The position numbers and the translations under genes were made by a program. A stretch of 64,000 bases of DNA, from NCBI GenBank assembly GCA_902544065.1, contig CACCAS010000003.1:130492-194491 (forward strand), written 5' to 3'. The DNA comes from an uncultured Pelagibacteraceae bacterium. Lineage in GTDB: Bacteria > Pseudomonadota > Alphaproteobacteria > Pelagibacterales > AG-422-B15. The notes under the pieces are model-generated. The model searched no databases, had not been told where the DNA came from, and was given only the letters and a program-made list of their open reading frames with translations. Below, piece after piece: positions 38,819 to 48,704 of the stretch. Positions within the stretch are counted from its first letter, which is position 1. Every line of letters starts with the position of its first letter.

Positions 38819-40191
38819 AAGCAAGTCATATTTCAATTTTAGAGATTAATAATCTGTTTAATGCCAAGCACAGCGAAATAAAAATTACAGGTGCATCACT
38901 TGATACAAGAACCTTAAAAAAAGGAAATATCTTTTTTGCAATTAAAGGAAAAAATAGTGATGGCCATAAATTTATTAATCAAGCAGAAAAAAAGGGTGCA
39001 TCTATAGCATTTGTTCAAAAAATTAATTCTAAATCTAACCTTAAGCAAATTAAGGTAAAAAATACTCTATCTGCATTATCATCTCTTGCTAAATACTACA
39101 GGTCCTTACTAAATACGCAAGTTATTGGAATAACAGGCAGTGTAGGAAAAACTGGAACTAAGGATGCGATTTCGTTTATTTTAAAAGAGCAAAAAAATAT
39201 TTTTTGCTCGAGACAGTCTTATAATAATAAGTATGGAATGCCATTAGAAATTTTAAATATGCCAAGAAAAACAAAATTTGGTTTTTTCGAATTAGGCATG
39301 AATCATTCTGGAGAGATAAAAAGATTAGTAAAAATATTAAAACCAAATATTTCTATTATTTTAAATATTGAAAACGTACACTTAGGTAATTTTAAATCTT
39401 TAAAAGAGATTGCTGTGGCGAAAAGTGAAATCTTTACATCTTCAGAAATTATTGATTCACTAATTCTTAATAAAGAGACCAATTATTATAATCTGTTATA
39501 TAGATACTATAAAAATACTAAGATAAAAAATATTTATAATTATAGCAAAAAAAATAATGCAAATGTCTATATAAAAGAAAGTAAGTTAACAAAGAAAATT
39601 ATACATCTTAAAGTTAGTCTTCCAGGAGACAAATCAATTAGTTTTGGTGTCAGAAGTGATCAGAAAAATCTAATCGATAACTGCTTAGCCATTCTTACTT
39701 GCTTACATGCACTTAACATTGACCATAGATTTATTAAAAAGTTTAAAAACGTACCATTCACTAGTGGGCGAGGAAATATGATACGATGTAAGTATAATAG
39801 TCACAAACTTAAGCTTTATGATCATTCATATAATGCGAGCCCAATTTCAATGAAGCAAACAATTGATATATTTGATAGCTTAAAAGAGAAGAATATTGTT
39901 TATTTGATTGGTGATATGAATGAACTGGGTCAAAAGACTAGTTACTACCATAGTAATCTAATTAAGTTTTTAGATAAGAAAAAATTTGAAAAATGTTTAT
40001 TTATTGGAAAGCATTTCAAAAAGTTAGAAAATAAAATTCGAAATAAAAAGATTTATTTTTTTAAAGACATCAATCAGGTTATCGATAATCTTGACGGAAT
40101 AATAGAAAGTAATTATACAATTTTTGCTAAAGGATCTAATTCAATTAACATAAGAAGATTTATCAGTCATCTTAAACAAGAAATCTTATGA
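38815..40191 (+). CDS. murF: UDP-MurNAc-tripeptide--D-Ala-D-Ala ligase MurF
   Basis: Attaches D-Ala-D-Ala to finish the UDP-MurNAc-pentapeptide. 458 residues, all three Mur-ligase domains present: N-terminal substrate domain (GASLDTRTLKKGNIFFAIKG), ATPase P-loop GITGSVGKTGTKDAI, ELGMNHSGEIKRLVKILKP, N-x-x-x-x-H-L-G-N-F, and the C-terminal domain (DHSYNASPISMKQTID, LIGDMNELGQKTSYYH). It overlaps murE and mraY by 4 nt each. Confidence 0.96.
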   Translation: MKASHISILEINNLFNAKHSEIKITGASLDTRTLKKGNIFFAIKGKNSDGHKFINQAEKKGASIAFVQKINSKSNLKQIKVKNTLSALSSLAKYYRSLLNTQVIGITGSVGKTGTKDAISFILKEQKNIFCSRQSYNNKYGMPLEILNMPRKTKFGFFELGMNHSGEIKRLVKILKPNISIILNIENVHLGNFKSLKEIAVAKSEIFTSSEIIDSLILNKETNYYNLLYRYYKNTKIKNIYNYSKKNNANVYIKESKLTKKIIHLKVSLPGDKSISFGVRSDQKNLIDNCLAILTCLHALNIDHRFIKKFKNVPFTSGRGNMIRCKYNSHKLKLYDHSYNASPISMKQTIDIFDSLKEKNIVYLIGDMNELGQKTSYYHSNLIKFLDKKKFEKCLFIGKHFKKLENKIRNKKIYFFKDINQVIDNLDGIIESNYTIFAKGSNSINIRRFISHLKQEIL

Positions 40192-41270
40192 TTTTATATA
40201 TTTTAGAATACTTAAATATCCCAGGCTTATATAATTTCTTCAATTATCTGACTGTAAGAACTGGCTTTGCTCTTTTTACTTCTTTCTTCTTCATATTGTT
40301 ATTTGGCCCTGCATTAATTAAAAAGATAAGTTCTTATCAGTCTATCGGACAGCCTATTAGGGATGACGGCCCAGAGTCTCATATAATAGCTAAAAAGGGA
40401 ACGCCTACCATGGGTGGAATCATCATATTGCTTTCCATTGTTGGATCTATTTTACTTTGGGTAAACCCAGAAAGTTTTATATCTTGGCCTGTTATATTTA
40501 TACTAGTTTTTTTTGGTTTAATTGGATTTGCAGACGATTTCAGTAAAGTTAAAAATAATTCAAGCAAAGGCATTTCAGCCAAAATAAGAATATTTCTTCA
40601 AATTATTGTTTCACTTATTTTTATATATTGGATTACTAAATACCATCAAATTGATATTAAGCTTTTATCATTACCTTTTTTAAAAGATATTTTTATTAAT
40701 TTAGGTCTGTTTGCAGCACCGTTTGTTCTAATTGTTATCCTGGGATCAGCAAATGCAGTAAATTTAACTGATGGTCTAGACGGGCTTGCAATTGTTCCTG
40801 TAATGATTGTTGCAGCAACATTCGCTGTAATTTGTTATTTGGCAGGCAATATAATTTTTGCTGAATATTTATACATAAATTATTTGCCAGGGGCGGGTGA
40901 GCTTACTGTACTGTGCGCAGCAATAATAGGATCAGCGCTAGGCTTTTTATGGTATAATGCTCCTCCTGCAATGGTGTTTATGGGAGACACTGGATCGCTT
41001 TCATTAGGAGCAGCATTAGGCTCGATTAGTATTTTATTAAAACAGGAAATAGTTTTAGCCATCGTTGGAGGTATTTTTGTTGCTGAAGCAATATCTGTAA
41101 TATTGCAAGTCTCATCTTTTAAATTAACTGGAAAAAGAATTTTTAAAATGGCACCATTACATCATCATTTTGAAAAAAATGGTCTACCGGAATCAAAAAT
41201 AGTTATTCGTTTTTGGATAGTTGCAATAATTTTAGCACTAATTGGGCTAGCGACACTTAAAATCAGATAA
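40188..41270 (+). CDS. mraY: Phospho-MurNAc-pentapeptide translocase MraY
   Basis: Integral membrane enzyme that transfers phospho-MurNAc-pentapeptide to undecaprenyl phosphate (lipid I). 360 residues with about ten helices. Seen: the KKGTPTMGGIIIL signature, GFADDFSKVKNNSSKG with the paired catalytic aspartates, NAVNLTDGLDGLAI, FMGDTGSLSLGA, and the cytoplasmic APLHHHFE loop. Starts in a 4-nt overlap with murF; murD begins 4 nt after its stop. Confidence 0.97.
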   Translation: MILYILEYLNIPGLYNFFNYLTVRTGFALFTSFFFILLFGPALIKKISSYQSIGQPIRDDGPESHIIAKKGTPTMGGIIILLSIVGSILLWVNPESFISWPVIFILVFFGLIGFADDFSKVKNNSSKGISAKIRIFLQIIVSLIFIYWITKYHQIDIKLLSLPFLKDIFINLGLFAAPFVLIVILGSANAVNLTDGLDGLAIVPVMIVAATFAVICYLAGNIIFAEYLYINYLPGAGELTVLCAAIIGSALGFLWYNAPPAMVFMGDTGSLSLGAALGSISILLKQEIVLAIVGGIFVAEAISVILQVSSFKLTGKRIFKMAPLHHHFEKNGLPESKIVIRFWIVAIILALIGLATLKIR

Positions 41271-41274
41271 ATAG

Positions 41275-42597
41275 ATGATTAAACTAAAATCATTTAAAAA
41301 TAAACACTTCCTTATTATTGGAATGGGAATTACAGGTATTTCTGTTTCCAATTCACTGCTGAAAGGCGGTGCAAATGTTTATTTCTGGGATGACGATCTT
41401 AATAAAAGAAAAGCATTAAGGAAAAAGGGTTATTCTCTAATTAACGATAAGAATCTAATTAACATAGAATATATAATGCCAAGTCCTGGTATTGCTACTG
41501 CAGGAAAAAATGCACACAAATACATTAAAAGATTAAAATCTAAAAAATGTAAGATAATTAGTGAACTTGATTTATTTCAACTTTTTATAAATAGCATAAA
41601 TAAATTAAAAAAAATTAAGATTATCGGTATCACTGGAACTAACGGAAAATCTACAACTGTTTCTATGATTCATCATTCATTAAAAAAAAATAACATTAAT
41701 TCAGTTTTGATAGGTAATATTGGACAGCCTATATTTTCTTCAAAAAAGTTAAATCATGGTGTCTATATTTTAGAACTATCATCATATCAGCTGGAGCAAT
41801 CAAAAATATTTAAGCCAGATATATCATGTATATTAAACCTAACACCAGATCATTTAGATCGTCACATTACTATGCATAAGTATGCTACCGCTAAGTGCAA
41901 TATATTTCAGAACATAAGTGCTAGAAATATTTGTTATTATGACTCCAATAAAAATATAAAAAAAATTGCTACTACAAAATTAGATAAGAAAAAACTTAAA
42001 CTGCTAATTCCTGTAAAAAAAATTAAAGACAGTTTTAAAAATAATAAAAACATTAGCTTGATATCAAAAAAACACAATATGCAGAACTTATATTTTTCTT
42101 TTTTAATATTAAAAAAATTAGGTTTAAAAACGTCAGATATTTATAAATCTTTCTCTTCATTCAGTGGACTGCCTCACAGACAAGAGATAATTGTAAAAAG
42201 AAAAAATTTTATTGTAATAAATGATTCTAAATCAACAAATTTTGAATCTTTAGTGCCAGCGTTAAATAACTTCAAGAACATAATTTTGATTTGCGGAGGT
42301 CAAATTAAAAGTAATAAAATCAAGATATTAGATAAAAACCGACACAATGTTATTAAGGCCATTGTAATAGGTGAGACTAAAAATATTTTTTTTAATTATT
42401 TTAATAAGTATGTGGATACTTCATATGTAAAAACCTTAAATAAGGCAGTTAAAATGTCATTATCAATAGCAAATATTATGAATGAGTATTGCACAATTTT
42501 ATTTAGTCCTGGAGCCGCATCGTTTGATCAATACAATAATTTTGAAGAAAGAGGAGATGATTTTAAAAGAAAAATAAAAGTTGATGTTTTAAAATGA
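41275..42597 (+). CDS. murD: UDP-MurNAc-L-alanine--D-glutamate ligase MurD
   Basis: Adds D-glutamate to UDP-MurNAc-L-Ala. 440 residues. N-terminal GMGITGISVSNSLLKGGANV (UDP-binding Rossmann-like fold), PSPGI, P-loop GITGTNGKSTTVSMI, ELSSYQLEQSKIFKPD, LNLTPDHLDRH, and the C-terminal domain FVVINDSKSTN-like segment with LICGG and LFSPGAASFDQYNNFEERG. Lysine-rich and slightly divergent but motif-complete. It overlaps ftsW by 4 nt. Confidence 0.96.
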   Translation: MIKLKSFKNKHFLIIGMGITGISVSNSLLKGGANVYFWDDDLNKRKALRKKGYSLINDKNLINIEYIMPSPGIATAGKNAHKYIKRLKSKKCKIISELDLFQLFINSINKLKKIKIIGITGTNGKSTTVSMIHHSLKKNNINSVLIGNIGQPIFSSKKLNHGVYILELSSYQLEQSKIFKPDISCILNLTPDHLDRHITMHKYATAKCNIFQNISARNICYYDSNKNIKKIATTKLDKKKLKLLIPVKKIKDSFKNNKNISLISKKHNMQNLYFSFLILKKLGLKTSDIYKSFSSFSGLPHRQEIIVKRKNFIVINDSKSTNFESLVPALNNFKNIILICGGQIKSNKIKILDKNRHNVIKAIVIGETKNIFFNYFNKYVDTSYVKTLNKAVKMSLSIANIMNEYCTILFSPGAASFDQYNNFEERGDDFKRKIKVDVLK

Positions 42598-43700
42598 CTA
42601 AGTCACAAATAGAAAAATCTATTATAACTGATTGGATTTATGAAATTAATAAGCCAATATTTTTTTGTGTGCTTGTACTTATTGCAGTTGGACTATTTAT
42701 AAGTCTTACGATTAATCCTGGTACATCAAGGTATATAAATAATAATCTCTTTTCATACTTTAATATTCAGGCACTTTATTTATTGTCAGGTTTTATTTTA
42801 TTCATTTTATTTTCATTTATTAACTATGAACGAATATCAAATATTTCAATAATTGCGTTTGTAATTTTAATTGCAGTACTATTTTTAACATTAATTTATG
42901 GAGTTGAGATAAAAGGTTCTAAGAGATGGATTAATCTAAAATATATTACAATTATGCCAATTGAATTAATTAAGCCATTTTACTGTGTCGTGCTTGCAGC
43001 TATTTTAAATAACCCAGGTTTAAGAAATACTTTCAGAAATTATGCTCTTAGTTTCAGTATTTATGCATTGGTAGCTGCAATATTGGTTTTTCAGCCAGAC
43101 ATTAGTCAATTATTTCTTGTTTCAGCAATTTACTTTTCATCCATATTTATGAGTGGATTTAGTATAATTGCTCTTGCGTCAATAATTTTTATTGGTGGTA
43201 TATTTTTTGTTTTTATTTATTTATTTAACTTCAATGTACAGAATCGAATTAATTCATTTCTAGCGCCTAATGATTATGATGTAACACAGACTGAATTATC
43301 ACTTCAGGCAATCAAACAAGGTGGTCTCATAGGTGTAGGCCCAGGAAATGGTGTATTAAAAAATAAAATTCCTGAAGCGAATTCAGATTATATATTTTCT
43401 GTTATTGCGGAGGAGTATGGTTTATTAGGATGCCTAATAATTTTAACAATATTCTTTATAATTTCTTATCAAGGTTTCAGAAAAATATACAATAGCAATA
43501 ACCACTTTATACAAATAAGTTTATTTACCTTAATAATATATTTTTGCCTTCAAGCTATTATTCATATTGGAGTAAATATTAGACTGCTTCCAACAACTGG
43601 TATAACACTTCCTTTTATTAGTTATGGCGGCTCATCTGTTATAGGCATGTCAATTACATGTGGTTTAATATTATTATTATCTAAAAATAGACATAGTTAA
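42594..43700 (+). CDS. ftsW: Septal peptidoglycan glycosyltransferase FtsW (SEDS family)
   Basis: Polymerises lipid II at the septum with FtsI. 368 residues, ten hydrophobic helices. Seen: KGSKRWINLKYITIMPIELI, LLVFQPDIS-type segment with the catalytic aspartate (FQPDISQLFLV), QAIKQGGLIGVGPGNGVLKN, IPEANSDYIFSVIAEEYG, and PTTGITLPFISYGGSSVIG. It sits between murD and murG as usual. Confidence 0.96.
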   Translation: MTKSQIEKSIITDWIYEINKPIFFCVLVLIAVGLFISLTINPGTSRYINNNLFSYFNIQALYLLSGFILFILFSFINYERISNISIIAFVILIAVLFLTLIYGVEIKGSKRWINLKYITIMPIELIKPFYCVVLAAILNNPGLRNTFRNYALSFSIYALVAAILVFQPDISQLFLVSAIYFSSIFMSGFSIIALASIIFIGGIFFVFIYLFNFNVQNRINSFLAPNDYDVTQTELSLQAIKQGGLIGVGPGNGVLKNKIPEANSDYIFSVIAEEYGLLGCLIILTIFFIISYQGFRKIYNSNNHFIQISLFTLIIYFCLQAIIHIGVNIRLLPTTGITLPFISYGGSSVIGMSITCGLILLLSKNRHS

Positions 43701-43715
43701 TGATTAAGAAATAGC

Positions 43716-44774
43716 ATGAAAAAATTCTTTCTTGTTGGTGGTGGAACGGGTGGTCATTGCATACCCATGAGTGTATTATATTTTGAGATAATCAAAAAAA
43801 ATGACTGTTATATTTTAACTGATGAAAGAGGGCAAAAATACTTTAAAGATATTTCAGTCAAGAAAAAAATATTAATAAAGAATCTAATTAATAAGCAAGG
43901 CAAAATTTTTAATTTGATTAATCTTCCATATATTTTTATTCAGTCAATTCCTTATTACTTAAAATTAAGACCTGATTTTGTTTTAGGCTTTGGTGGCTAT
44001 TTTACTGTCCCCATCATAATTGCAGGGTGGTTAATGCGGTTAAAAATATTTTTACACGAAGGCAATGCGATTATTGGTAAGGCTAATAGATTTTTGTTAA
44101 ACTTTACAAAAGAACTACTAACAAGTTTTGAAAATACTTTAATTCCTGGCAAGAAAATAGATATTAATAATAAAATGGTTGGTCTTCCTATAAGAATAAA
44201 TAAAGAGAATAAAGTTTTAAATAATGTTTTGAGTAGTGATTTTGTGATATGCATAATAGGCGGTAGCCAAGGAGCACAAAGTTTATCTATTAATATTGCT
44301 GAGTCCATTAAGAGTGTTCGGGATAACAGCGAAAAAAGGATTATTGTTTTTCACCAGTGTAGATCAGAGGATTTAGAGAATTTACAAACATATTATAAGA
44401 CTCATAATATCAATAATGATGTAAGAGTATTTTTTGATGAAATTACACAAGTACTTTCAAAATCTAATTTAGTAATTTCAAGGGCAGGTTCATCAACAGT
44501 TAATGAAATCATATATTATTGTATTCCTTCTATACTGATACCTTATCCACATGCATCGGATAATCATCAATATTACAATGCAAAAAACTTGCATACATCA
44601 GAATGCACAAAAATTATTTCCAATGATTCTGTAAATATAGAAAATATTTTTAATTCTATTAATGAAATAATTAATGATAATGAAAAAGTAAATTTAATCA
44701 AAAACCGCTTGAAAGCCAGACGCATAAGCAATCCATCTAAAAATATAATAGATTATTTAGAAAGCCATTCGTGA
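43716..44774 (+). CDS. murG: UDP-GlcNAc:undecaprenyl-PP-MurNAc-pentapeptide transferase MurG
   Basis: Peripheral membrane GT-B glycosyltransferase that makes lipid II from lipid I. 352 residues. N-terminal glycine loop VGGGTGGHCIPMSV, GFGGYFTVPII, FLHEGNAIIGKANR, the second glycine loop CIIGGSQGAQSLS, then VISRAGSSTVNEI (sugar-nucleotide site) and PYPHASDNHQYYNAK. The start codon follows ftsW by 15 nt and the end overlaps murC by 4 nt. Confidence 0.97.
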   Translation: MKKFFLVGGGTGGHCIPMSVLYFEIIKKNDCYILTDERGQKYFKDISVKKKILIKNLINKQGKIFNLINLPYIFIQSIPYYLKLRPDFVLGFGGYFTVPIIIAGWLMRLKIFLHEGNAIIGKANRFLLNFTKELLTSFENTLIPGKKIDINNKMVGLPIRINKENKVLNNVLSSDFVICIIGGSQGAQSLSINIAESIKSVRDNSEKRIIVFHQCRSEDLENLQTYYKTHNINNDVRVFFDEITQVLSKSNLVISRAGSSTVNEIIYYCIPSILIPYPHASDNHQYYNAKNLHTSECTKIISNDSVNIENIFNSINEIINDNEKVNLIKNRLKARRISNPSKNIIDYLESHS

Positions 44775-46162
44775 AAATTAATAAAGATATATTGATACAT
44801 ATAATTGGAATCGGTGGAATTGGCATGAGTGGTATTGCCGAAATTTTATCAGATATGCGATATCATGTTCAGGGCAGTGATATAAATATTAATTCAAACA
44901 TACTTCGCTTAAACAAAAAAAATATTAAAACTTTCAAAGGACATAAGCAAGAAAACTTAAAAAACGTAAACTTAATTGTATATTCTACAGCTGTAAAAAA
45001 AAGCAATGTTGAATTAAAATTTGCAAAAAAAAATAAAATTCCATCAATAACAAGAGCGGAAATACTATCTCAAATAGTAAAACTAAAAAATTCAATCACT
45101 GTTTCAGGATCTCATGGAAAAACAACAACTACATCCCTTATTTCTTCAATTTTGAATGCTGCAAAAATGAATCCAACGGTTATAAATGGAGGTATTATTA
45201 ATCAGTTCGGCACAAATACAAGGCTAGGTTCAGGCAAATGGATGGTTGTTGAAGCAGATGAGTCGGATGGTACTTTCGTAAAACTACCTTCTACTATTGC
45301 TGTAGTAACTAATATTGATAAAGAACATCTAGATTTCTATAAAAATTATAATAACTTACTGGTTCAATTTAAAAAATTTATTACGCAAGTTCCATTTTAT
45401 GGTTTTGCCGTAGTATGTATAGATGATTCCTCAATAAGAAAAATAGTAAATAAAATTACCACAGCAAATATAATTACATATGGAGAGGTTGAAAACAGTG
45501 ACATACAGAGTAAAAAAATAAGGCACAATAGCAATGGAGTAGTTTTTAATGTTGAGTTAAAAAAAATTAACAAAACAATTAAAAATATAAGTTTACCCAT
45601 GCACGGTAACTATAATATTAGCAATGCCTTAGCTGCTATAGCAATTGCCTCAGAACTCAATGTAAATCATGGTACAATTAAGAAAGCTTTATCTAAATTT
45701 AGTGGCGTACAAAGAAGACTTACTCAACTCTGGGACAAAAAAAATGTCAAGATCATAGATGATTACGCCCACCATCCAACAGAAATTAAGAATGTCATAG
45801 AGGGACTGAATTATTCAAATCCAAAAAGAAAACTTATCATCATTTTTCAGCCTCATAGATATACACGACTGATAAATTTAAAAACAGAATTTAGTAAATG
45901 TTTCATGAAATGTGATCAGGTCTTTGTATCGAGTGTTTATTCAGCAGGTGAAAAGATGCCCCGCAATTTTAAATTACAATCACTTATAAAAAGTATTAAA
46001 AAAAATTCTAAAGTTAATGCAGAGGTCTATGAAAATGATGAGCAGCTGCTTAGATTAATTAAGTCTAGCAATGACAAACTCACTTTTTTGTTTCTGGGTG
46101 CAGGAACAGTAACTCAGTGGGCTGCAGATTTTGCTAGAAACTTGAAAAAAATATATGAATAA
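44771..46162 (+). CDS. murC: UDP-N-acetylmuramate--L-alanine ligase MurC
   Basis: First amino-acid ligase of peptidoglycan synthesis. 463 residues from a GTG at 44771. Seen: IGIGGIGMSGIAEIL, GSHGKTTTTSLISSI P-loop, VVEADESDGTFVKL, NIDKEHLDFYKN, PMHGNYNISNALAA, IIDDYAHHPTEIKNVI and FLGAGTVTQWA. Overlaps murG by 4 nt and murB by 8 nt. Confidence 0.97.
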   Translation: MKINKDILIHIIGIGGIGMSGIAEILSDMRYHVQGSDININSNILRLNKKNIKTFKGHKQENLKNVNLIVYSTAVKKSNVELKFAKKNKIPSITRAEILSQIVKLKNSITVSGSHGKTTTTSLISSILNAAKMNPTVINGGIINQFGTNTRLGSGKWMVVEADESDGTFVKLPSTIAVVTNIDKEHLDFYKNYNNLLVQFKKFITQVPFYGFAVVCIDDSSIRKIVNKITTANIITYGEVENSDIQSKKIRHNSNGVVFNVELKKINKTIKNISLPMHGNYNISNALAAIAIASELNVNHGTIKKALSKFSGVQRRLTQLWDKKNVKIIDDYAHHPTEIKNVIEGLNYSNPKRKLIIIFQPHRYTRLINLKTEFSKCFMKCDQVFVSSVYSAGEKMPRNFKLQSLIKSIKKNSKVNAEVYENDEQLLRLIKSSNDKLTFLFLGAGTVTQWAADFARNLKKIYE

Positions 46163-47078
46163 GAATCAGAAAATTCTTAATGAAATATTCTTAAGAAATA
46201 AAGTAAAAGGTAAATACAAATTTGATTATAATCTATCTAAACATAGTTGGTTTGGAATTGGAGGTAATGCCGAAATCTTTTATATTCCCTCAAGTTTAGA
46301 AGAATTGCAGTTAGTACTTACTGCGAAAGAAGACGATATAGATGTCTCAGTTATTGGTTTAGGTTCAAATATAATTATTAGAGACGGAGGTATAGCAGGC
46401 CTTGTCATCAGATTAGGTAATGAATTTAGTAATATTCATCATGATAAAAATATGGTTTTTGCAGGAGCGGCTGTGCATGATAAAGTTTTATCAAAATATT
46501 GTTTGAAGAATTCAATAATAGGCTTTGAATTTTATTCTGGAATACCTGGTACTGTAGGAGGGGCCGTATGTATGAATGCGGGATGCTTCGGATCTGAGAC
46601 TAAGGATATGTTCATTAAAGCAAAATGCTTGAGTAATCAGGGAGAGCTCATAGAACTGAATTATTCTAAAGAATTATTTTCTTACAGAAAAAATAATTTT
46701 TTAGATAAATACATAATCTGCGAGGTTCAATTCAACAAAGAAATTGGAGATCCATTAATAATTAATAAAAGAATCGTTGAAATAAATGAGCAAAGAAAAG
46801 AAACTCAGCCTCAAAAAGTGATGACTGCTGGAAGTACATTCAAGAATCCTTTTGATCGTAGCGAGCTCAAAGCTTGGCAATTAATCGATAAAGCTGGATT
46901 AAGAGAATATGAATTAAATGGAGTTTCATTCTCAGAAAAACACGCAAATTTTATAGTCAACAGACAGAATGACTCCGCTAATTTAATTGAAGATTTTGGT
47001 GAAAATATAAAAAAAGAAGTAAAGAGTAGATTAGGCGTAGAATTAGAGTGGGAAATTAAAATTTTGGGTAATAGATGA
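46155..47078 (+). CDS. murB: UDP-N-acetylenolpyruvoylglucosamine reductase MurB
   Basis: FAD/NADPH enzyme that forms UDP-MurNAc. 307 residues, type II-like length. Seen: KHSWFGIGGNAEIF, VIGLGSNIIIRDGGI, FYSGIPGTVGGAVCMNAGCFG (FAD-binding loop), FSYRKNN with its catalytic-region tyrosine, QPQKVMTAGSTFKNP with the general-acid serine, and a C-terminal KHANFIVN segment. It overlaps both neighbours. Confidence 0.96.
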   Translation: MNKNQKILNEIFLRNKVKGKYKFDYNLSKHSWFGIGGNAEIFYIPSSLEELQLVLTAKEDDIDVSVIGLGSNIIIRDGGIAGLVIRLGNEFSNIHHDKNMVFAGAAVHDKVLSKYCLKNSIIGFEFYSGIPGTVGGAVCMNAGCFGSETKDMFIKAKCLSNQGELIELNYSKELFSYRKNNFLDKYIICEVQFNKEIGDPLIINKRIVEINEQRKETQPQKVMTAGSTFKNPFDRSELKAWQLIDKAGLREYELNGVSFSEKHANFIVNRQNDSANLIEDFGENIKKEVKSRLGVELEWEIKILGNR

Positions 47079-47986
47079 GTATATATAATAAAGTTATGTT
47101 GCTTTATGGAGGCGTATCGGCAGAAAGAGAAATAAGTATCATAACTTCCAAAGAAATATCTAGGGCGCTAGTAAGATTAGGCTATGAGGTAATTGAAATT
47201 GATGCAGACTTAGATCTTTCAGAACACATCTCTGAACATAAGCCCGATGTAATATTTAACGGTTTACATGGCACATGGGGAGAAGACGGAGAAGTTCAAA
47301 AAATTCTTGAATTAAATAATGTACCCTATACGCATTCAGGAATTGAATCTTCTCAATTAGCAATGGACAAATATAAGTCTGCAGAAATATTTATTAAAAA
47401 TAATTTTAATTACCCAATAACTAATCTGGTGAGTATCAATAATATTAATGAACACTCATTTCCTGAGTATCCGTTTGTAATAAAGCCAAGAAACGAAGGC
47501 TCCAGCGTAGGCGTTGGATTAATCAGGAATCAAGAAGGAAAAAAAAGATATTTAATGGATAACGCAGATAGAAATGAAGTTCTGGTTCAGGAGTTTATAG
47601 ATGGCCAAGAAATTAATGTTGCTGTAATTGGAAATGAAAAGACTGGCTCAATAGAGATTGATCCAAAAAACGAATTCTATGACTATGAGTCAAAGTATTT
47701 TGATAACGGCAAGACTAAGCATATAATCCCACCAAGAATCAATAAAAAACAACTGGAAGAGGTAGAAGACCTAGCTTTAAAGGCGCATAAAATTCTTGGA
47801 TGTAAAGGAATTTCAAGAACAGAGTTTATTTTGGAAAAAAATACCAATCGGTTTTACATTCTTGAACTCAATACTCAGCCAGGAATGACACCGACTTCGT
47901 TAGTGCCAGAAATAGCAAAATACAAAGGGACAGAATTTGATGAACTCATTAATTGGATTTTAGAGGATGCAGGAACAAACCGTTAA
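47075..47986 (+). CDS. ddl: D-alanine--D-alanine ligase
   Basis: ATP-grasp ligase making D-Ala-D-Ala for MurF. 303 residues, DdlB size. Seen: MLLYGGVSAEREISIITSK, FNGLHGTWGEDGEVQKIL, PFVIKPRNEGSSVGVG, LVQEFIDGQEINVAV, GCKGISRTEFIL and the C-terminal ELNTQPGMTPTSLVPE. The coding end overlaps ftsQ by 20 nt, the longest overlap in the cluster. Confidence 0.97.
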   Translation: MSIYNKVMLLYGGVSAEREISIITSKEISRALVRLGYEVIEIDADLDLSEHISEHKPDVIFNGLHGTWGEDGEVQKILELNNVPYTHSGIESSQLAMDKYKSAEIFIKNNFNYPITNLVSINNINEHSFPEYPFVIKPRNEGSSVGVGLIRNQEGKKRYLMDNADRNEVLVQEFIDGQEINVAVIGNEKTGSIEIDPKNEFYDYESKYFDNGKTKHIIPPRINKKQLEEVEDLALKAHKILGCKGISRTEFILEKNTNRFYILELNTQPGMTPTSLVPEIAKYKGTEFDELINWILEDAGTNR

Positions 47987-48704
47987 ATATATAAATATTA
48001 TATGTTCGATACTAATTATATTTCTTTTACTGATTTTAGTAACGATATATTACTTTCCAAACTTAGTATCTAAATATTTTATTTTAAATCAGATAACTAT
48101 TAATGGTTCAGAAAAATCAAATATAAATATAATTAAAGAAGAAATATATAATCATTCCTCTGATTTATTATCTTTAGAATTAAAAAAAATTAAAGAAATT
48201 CTTGAGCAAGAACAATGGATAAAGAGAGTAAATGCAAAGAAAGTTTATCCATCCACATTAGTATTAGACATTATTGAAAATGATCCATATGCAATTTTAA
48301 GAGACAAAGGTAAATATTATCTAGTTGATATTGATGGAACAATTATTACTGAAAAAAATAAAGATTATAAAATTGAAAATTTTATTATTATTTCAGGGAA
48401 TGAGTCCCCGCCAGCTCTTAAAGGTATTATAAAAGAGCTGAATATTCATTTTTCTGAACTGATTTCACAACTAAATAAATTAGATTTTATAGAGAAAAGA
48501 AGATGGAATATAACTTTAAAAAATAATTTATTAATTAAATTACCCGATAAAAAAATAGACACTGCGCTTAAAAATTTAAAGGACCTGTTTGTTAATGAAA
48601 AAGTCTTGCAGAGCAATATAATTGAAATTGACTTAAGAATTGAGGGCAGGGCATCGTTGAAGGTAGATGAAGGAAAGATTAATTATGGTATAAATGATAT
48701 CTAA
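47967..48704 (+). CDS. ftsQ: Cell division protein FtsQ
   Basis: Bitopic divisome scaffold, 245 residues: short cytoplasmic tail, one membrane helix (IICSILIIFLLLILVTIYYF, about residues 11-30), a POTRA-like domain (FILNQITINGSEKSNINIIK) and the FtsQ-type beta domain (EQEQWIKRVNAKKVYPSTLV, KYYLVDIDGTII). Identity is supported by position between ddl and ftsA and by the V-x-x-x-Y-P-x-x-L pattern. Primary sequence is otherwise divergent. It overlaps ftsA by 1 nt. Confidence 0.9.
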   Translation: MQEQTVKYINIICSILIIFLLLILVTIYYFPNLVSKYFILNQITINGSEKSNINIIKEEIYNHSSDLLSLELKKIKEILEQEQWIKRVNAKKVYPSTLVLDIIENDPYAILRDKGKYYLVDIDGTIITEKNKDYKIENFIIISGNESPPALKGIIKELNIHFSELISQLNKLDFIEKRRWNITLKNNLLIKLPDKKIDTALKNLKDLFVNEKVLQSNIIEIDLRIEGRASLKVDEGKINYGINDI